From Bacillota bacterium (GTDB lineage Bacteria > Bacillota_E > Sulfobacillia > Sulfobacillales > JAIMBI01), in contig JAKARZ010000043.1 in NCBI GenBank assembly GCA_021828405.1, positions 1-16,865 on the forward strand: DNA of 16,865 nucleotides, in the 5' to 3' direction. Position 1 is the stretch's first letter. Each line of letters opens with the position of its first letter. Under the pieces are notes generated by a model, which worked only from the letters and a program-made list of their open reading frames with translations, searched no databases and was not told where the DNA came from. The translations under genes and the position numbers were made by a program. Shown here piece by piece: positions 13,899 to 16,865 of the stretch.

Positions 13899-14359
13899 TG
13901 CGCGTGGGGCTCGGGTGGGATCTGCACCGCCTAGAGGCCGGCCGCCCGCTCATCCTGGCTGGCGTCGCGGTGCCGGCGCCTGCCGGCGCGATTGGGGACT
14001 CGGATGCCGACGTGGTTTTGCACGCCATCATTGATGGCGTGCTGGGGGCCATGGCCTGGGGAGATATTGGGAGCTGGTTTCCGCGCGAGGCCGTGGCCGC
14101 GGGGCAGCCCAGCGGGGCCCTGCTTGCTCGGGTGATGGAGCGGCTCGCCGCGGAAGAGGGCGCCGTGGCGCACGTGGACGTCACCATTGTGCTCGAGGCG
14201 CCGCGGTTGGCCAGCTACCGGCCCAGGCTCACGGCGAGCCTGGCGCGGCAGCTGCCAGGCGCGGTGGTGTCCGTCAAGTTTAAGACGCAGGACGGCATCG
14301 GGGCGATCGGCCGGGGCGAGGCGGTGGCTTGCTGGGCGTCGGTCACGGTGGACGCCTGA
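13895..14359 (+). CDS. ispF: 2-C-methyl-D-erythritol 2,4-cyclodiphosphate synthase IspF
   Basis: A 154-residue protein of the trimeric zinc enzyme family (usual length 155-160) that turns CDP-ME 2-phosphate into MEcPP. The metal ligands are present: D9 and H11 in GWDLHRL, and H43 in DADVVLHAI. GDIGSWFP and IGRGEAVA are also recognisable. Two departures from the family: the GHSDAD motif reads GDSDAD (Asp35 for the conserved active-site His), and the KATTNEGLGF-type loop reads KFKTQDGIGA. The enzyme may be functional with altered kinetics; the substitutions are single-base or few-base changes. It is the last gene of the ispDF pair, starting at an ATGA overlap with ispD, and is followed by a strong hairpin. 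Confidence 0.92.
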   Translation: MMRVGLGWDLHRLEAGRPLILAGVAVPAPAGAIGDSDADVVLHAIIDGVLGAMAWGDIGSWFPREAVAAGQPSGALLARVMERLAAEEGAVAHVDVTIVLEAPRLASYRPRLTASLARQLPGAVVSVKFKTQDGIGAIGRGEAVACWASVTVDA

Positions 14360-14375
14360 CAGCGCAGCGGCATGA

Positions 14376-14403
14376 ACGGGAGCCGGGGCACCCCGGCTCC
14401 CGT
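14376..14403. terminator. Perfect 13-bp hairpin after ispF
   Basis: ACGGGAGCCGGGG (14376-14388), CA, and CCCCGGCTCCCGT (14391-14403) pair perfectly, 17 bases after the ispF stop and 34 bases from the 3' end of the convergent lipoprotein pseudogene. There is no U-run on either side. It can serve both directions. Confidence 0.65.
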
Positions 14404-14436
14404 CGCGGCCGCTGCGGACTACGAACTGCTGATGGT

Positions 14437-16119
14437 TCAGTGGTTGTACTGGTTGCCTTCGATGGGGCTGTACCACTTGACCACCCCGTGCAGCCACGGC
14501 TTGACCACCATGTAGGGGGTGGCATGCCGAAGCCAACAGACTCGGGCAGGTACAGCCCGGGCAGTTGTTGAGCGACGTACGCCTGATACGCATCCAGCCG
14601 CTGCTGCTCTTGGGCCGGTGTTCCCGGCGCGTAGGTTTGCGCAATCAGGGTGTTCATCGTGCTGTTGGCGGACCCGCCGGTGGCGTAGAGGCCCCCGCCG
14701 GTCGGGTAGTAGTCCGACCCGTAGAACCACCGGGCTCCCCACGACGCCATGGTCCACTTGGTGGGCGTCGAGGGCGAGGCGGTGGCAATGACCTGGTTGA
14801 ACGCCAGAGACCGGAGCGTCACCTGCACGCCCTCTTTGGCCCAGTCCTGCTGCAACAGCTGAGCGACGTTGGTGTCGGTCTGGGATGCGGACATATACAG
14901 GAACGGGAACGCGAGCTTCTGGCCGTTGCGCTGCATGACTCCGTTGACTATGTTCTACCCGTGTTGCTCCAAAAGAGCCTTGGCCGCGCTGATGTTGTAC
15001 GGATAGGGATCCGTCAGCGCCTTGTCGTAGAACGCGTTGGGCGGCCGGGATGGGACGGGTCCCCACTCCGGCGTGGCAAAGCCCAGATAGAGCTTCTGGG
15101 CGATCACCGGCTGGTCGATGCCCATCTGCAGCGCCTGGGGAATGTACAGATTGGAGAAGAGGTTCCCGATGGCGTCTGGGGAGACAGGTTGGGCTGCACG
15201 TAGTTGATGCCAAACGAGTACCCGGGCGTCCGGTTTTGGTAGCCGGTCAATTGGTTGCGGGACCGGTACAGCGACGGCCCCAACTCCGCCATGCTGAAGT
15301 TGCCCCGGCGGAGCTGGGCAAATTCGTTCGACGTCGAGGTTTCGTACTCGAACGTGATGTGCTTGATGGACGCGACGTGACCCGAGTAATTCGGGTTGGC
15401 GGCAAAGGTCCAGTACCCGTCGTTGACGACCTTCGTGAGCTTGTAGGGTCAATCGGTCAGCGAGAAGTCCTTGGAGAAGGGCCGGTTGCCGACCGTGTTG
15501 ATCCACTTGAGCTCCTGGGTCATGTTGCTGGTGTGATCCCCCAATTGCTTGGGAATCGGGATGAGCTGGCCAATGCCGTTGATCTCAAACCACACCGGGT
15601 TGACGGGCTTTTTGGATACCACCTGCACGGTGGAGCTGTTGCGCGCGGTCACGCTCTGCCAGTCGCTCGGGATGCCCCCGATGCCGGCGCCGTAGTTGAA
15701 CCACGGGGCGCTGGACTGCGCCGACGCGTTCACGATATCCCAGGAGTACACCACATCGGCGGCGGTGAGGGGGCTGCCGTTCGACCAGCGCCAGGACGGT
15801 TTGAGATGAATCGTGTACACCGTGTCGTTGTTGGTCACCGCAATGGACGACGCGATCGACCGGGAAAAGTTCACCGTGTCGTGCCGGGAGATCCACAGTA
15901 GGGGATGGTACAGCATCGAGATGCCAAAATGCGACGTGCTGCACACCGACACCGGAACGATAGGAAACCACCAGTTTGGCTCCGTCTGCACGCCGCCGAC
16001 GAGAGCGTAATGCTCGTTGGAGCCGCGGCGGACGCGGAGGTGGGACCTCCGCAGGCGGCCAACGCTGCCGTCCAGAGCCCGACTCCCATCATCGACGCGA
16101 TCCACTTTCCTCGAGCCAT
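14437..16119 (-). pseudogene. Peptide/nickel ABC transporter substrate-binding lipoprotein (OppA/DppA-like), disrupted
   Basis: The conceptual product is about 560 residues, full length for the SBP_bac_5 family. The N-terminus (MARGKWIASMM...LAAC) is a lipoprotein signal with an AAGGAGGG Shine-Dalgarno before ATG 16119. Typical blocks occur in successive frames: LHPLLW-like region YHPLLWISRHD, YTIHLKPSWRWSNGSPLTAADVVYSWD, GPYKL-like PYKLTKVVNDGYW, NVAQLLQQDWAKEGVQVTL, and DAYQAYVAQQLPGLYLPE. The frame changes near 16015-16060, near 15180 and near 14520, and in-frame stops occur at 15449-15451 (TGA, where GGA/Gly is expected in xGPYKL) and 14955-14957 (TAG, probably from TGG). Five separate lesions make a working product impossible. 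Sequence between lesions is well preserved, so inactivation looks recent. When intact it captured extracellular oligopeptides for an ABC importer; no permease subunits are in view. Confidence 0.88.
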
Positions 16120-16408
16120 CAGGACCCTCCTTACTTAGAATGATTAAATGAATCCCTGAATTGGGCGCGGATCTAAATCTTTGGCTGACACGCGACGCTA
16201 ATTCAGGCCGCCATCAGGAAGACCTCGCTGCAGGCCTATGTGTTCGCTAAAGTTTGCCAGCTCCCTGCCGGCTGTACGCCTGAATGTTTGATGCCAATGG
16301 CAATAGCGGCGCGAATGTGGGATCTTGCTTATTTCAGGCAGGAGATGCAGCGCCGAGGGGCGAAGCCGACTCCTGGGAATCCAACAACGCGAGCGAGGAG
16401 GTGCGCCG

Positions 16409-16594
16409 ATGGGACTCAAGCGGCGCCTGTCCACCCTGGACCTGATCATCCTGGGTGTGGGAGGCGCGGTGGGTACAGGAGTGCTGTTTGGCAATGCCGG
16501 TATGGCCGAGGTGGCCGGGCCGGGGGTGGTGCTGGCCTGGCTGGTGGGGCGTAAAACCCCCGGCGTTAGCCATGGGGATATGACCCTCGGATGA
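16409..16594 (+). pseudogene. APC-family amino-acid permease, N-terminal fragment cut by an IS element
   Basis: ATG 16409 follows AGGAGGTG (16396-16403) at 5 bases. The first 47 residues are a typical APC permease start: cytoplasmic MGLKRRLSTLD, then IILGVGGAVGTGVLFGNAGMAEVAGPGVVLAWLVG, with the G-x-G-T-G-V/I substrate-binding stretch of TM1. After the codon for Gly at about 16550 the frame enters unrelated sequence (RKTPG...) and stops at 16594, so the gene is interrupted by the adjoining IS200/IS605-type element. The remainder may lie past the element, beyond the window. It is divergent from the lipoprotein pseudogene; the 289-base gap 16120-16408 holds ribosome-binding sites for both but no clear promoter, T-box or gene. 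Confidence 0.8.
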
Positions 16595-16865
16595 CCCTCG
16601 GAAACACCCGAAGGGGTGAATCCCCGCAAGGGATAAGCCCTTTGGCCCGCGAGGGCCAACCGGTTTCCCCCCGGCGGGCCTCGGCATGAGAATGATGGCG
16701 GCATCGACCCGATGTGCGCAAGACGGGGAGACGGGCGGCATGGTCCGTCGGCGCGGCTCCCGGTTCCGCCTGGCCCCCTCGCCCGCAGGGGACCGGCGGC
16801 TCACCACGGTTGGGGGGCACGCCCGCGCCGTCTGGAATCAGGCGCTGGCCTGCAATCGGCATCGC
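16551..16865 (+). mobile_element. IS200/IS605-family (TnpB-type) element, left end
   Basis: The left boundary is placed at about 16551, where permease coding ends and GTAAAACCCCCGG begins. The left end is rich in hairpins, as expected for this family, which lacks terminal inverted repeats: CCCC-GGC-gtta-GCC-at-GGGG (16558-16577), CACCC/GGGTG (16605-16618) and TTGGCCC/GGGCCAA (16642-16659). A direct repeat TGACCCTCGG occurs at 16581-16590 and 16592-16601. The tnpB reading frame begins at 16740. No tnpA is seen at this end. The right end, where the guide (omega) RNA would be expected, is outside the window. Confidence 0.75.
16740..16865 (+). CDS. tnpB: TnpB (OrfB) RNA-guided endonuclease, N-terminal fragment (3' end outside window)
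   Basis: The 42 codons visible match the N-terminal helix-turn-helix region of IS605 OrfB/TnpB: MVRRRGSRFRLAPSPAGDRRL, then GGHARAVWNQALACNRHR, compare RxYRxxLYPTPEQ...GxxRFVWNxAL in the family. Tyr of RLYPTP is Ala here. The RuvC nuclease motifs and zinc ribbon lie beyond the window, so intactness is unknown. ATG 16740 follows GGGGAG (16725-16730) at 9 bases; in-frame ATG codons at 16686, 16692 and 16695 would add a non-typical extension. TnpB cleaves DNA under guidance of an RNA from the element's right end and helps retain the element at its donor site. Confidence 0.8.
   Translation, partial: MVRRRGSRFRLAPSPAGDRRLTTVGGHARAVWNQALACNRHR

Noticed and set aside
16120..16408. T-box or other amino-acid riboswitch before the permease
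   Set aside because: No AGGGTGGNACCGCG-like antiterminator sequence and no convincing terminator/antiterminator pair were found; only a weak CAGC/GCTG stem is present.
1..16594. The left-edge permease end and right-edge permease start as one gene
   Set aside because: They are at opposite edges of a 16.9-kb window with different contexts, and the right copy is cut by an IS element; they are more simply two paralogues.
1..16865. tRNA, rRNA genes or CRISPR arrays
   Set aside because: No T-loop GGTTCGAATCC-type sequences, no rRNA-like segments and no regularly spaced repeats were seen.

Overview
The window is a high-GC chromosomal segment carrying the ctsR-mcsA-mcsB-clpC-radA-(PIN/TRAM)-ispD-ispF cluster that is characteristic of Bacillota. 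Strong GGAGG Shine-Dalgarno sites, sigma-A-type promoters, a CtsR-type operator and a YaaH-like GH18 protein all fit a spore-forming Bacillota. A GC-rich clostridial or Sulfobacillus/Thermaerobacter-like lineage is my guess, held with low confidence.

Layout. Positions 1-734 hold the C-terminal part of an APC amino-acid permease. Positions 793-1917 encode a secreted GH18 glycosidase. Two unrecognised exported proteins follow as a divergent pair (2696-2223 minus, 2974-3510 plus). An RNA 2',3'-cyclic phosphodiesterase (ThpR/LigT) lies on the minus strand at 4170-3625. The protein-quality-control operon runs from 4512 to 9048 behind a TTGACA/TAGAAT promoter with a CtsR-like operator: repressor CtsR, McsA, the arginine kinase McsB and the ClpC unfoldase. 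A 19-bp perfect hairpin then separates it from radA. After radA come a convergent minus-strand gene of a clostridial conserved family, a membrane PIN/TRAM protein (YacL-like), and ispD and ispF, two consecutive MEP-pathway enzymes overlapping by an ATGA. The right end (14437-16865) is decaying: a peptide-binding lipoprotein gene with three frameshifts and two nonsense codons, then an APC permease cut after about 47 codons by an IS200/IS605-type (TnpB) element that runs off the window.

Main discovery. radA is split by a 691-nt insertion (9807-10497) that has the hallmarks of a group I intron. An internal guide sequence, 5'-GGCGGCCC, pairs continuously with the joined exons GGGU^CGCU and places the required U-G wobble at the 5' splice site. 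P3, P4, P6, P7 (with bulged A and G-C guanosine site) and P8 can all be drawn, the intron ends in G, and removing it restores the conserved RadA segment KEGSLAGPRVVEH in frame to give a 451-residue protein. The P8 loop holds an ORF that I cannot assign to any homing-endonuclease family. No P9 helix is visible.

Other points of interest are active-site departures in otherwise intact genes (McsB Cys to Tyr, IspF His to Asp), an extra glycine in the CtsR thermosensing wing, and the absence of disA from its usual place after radA.
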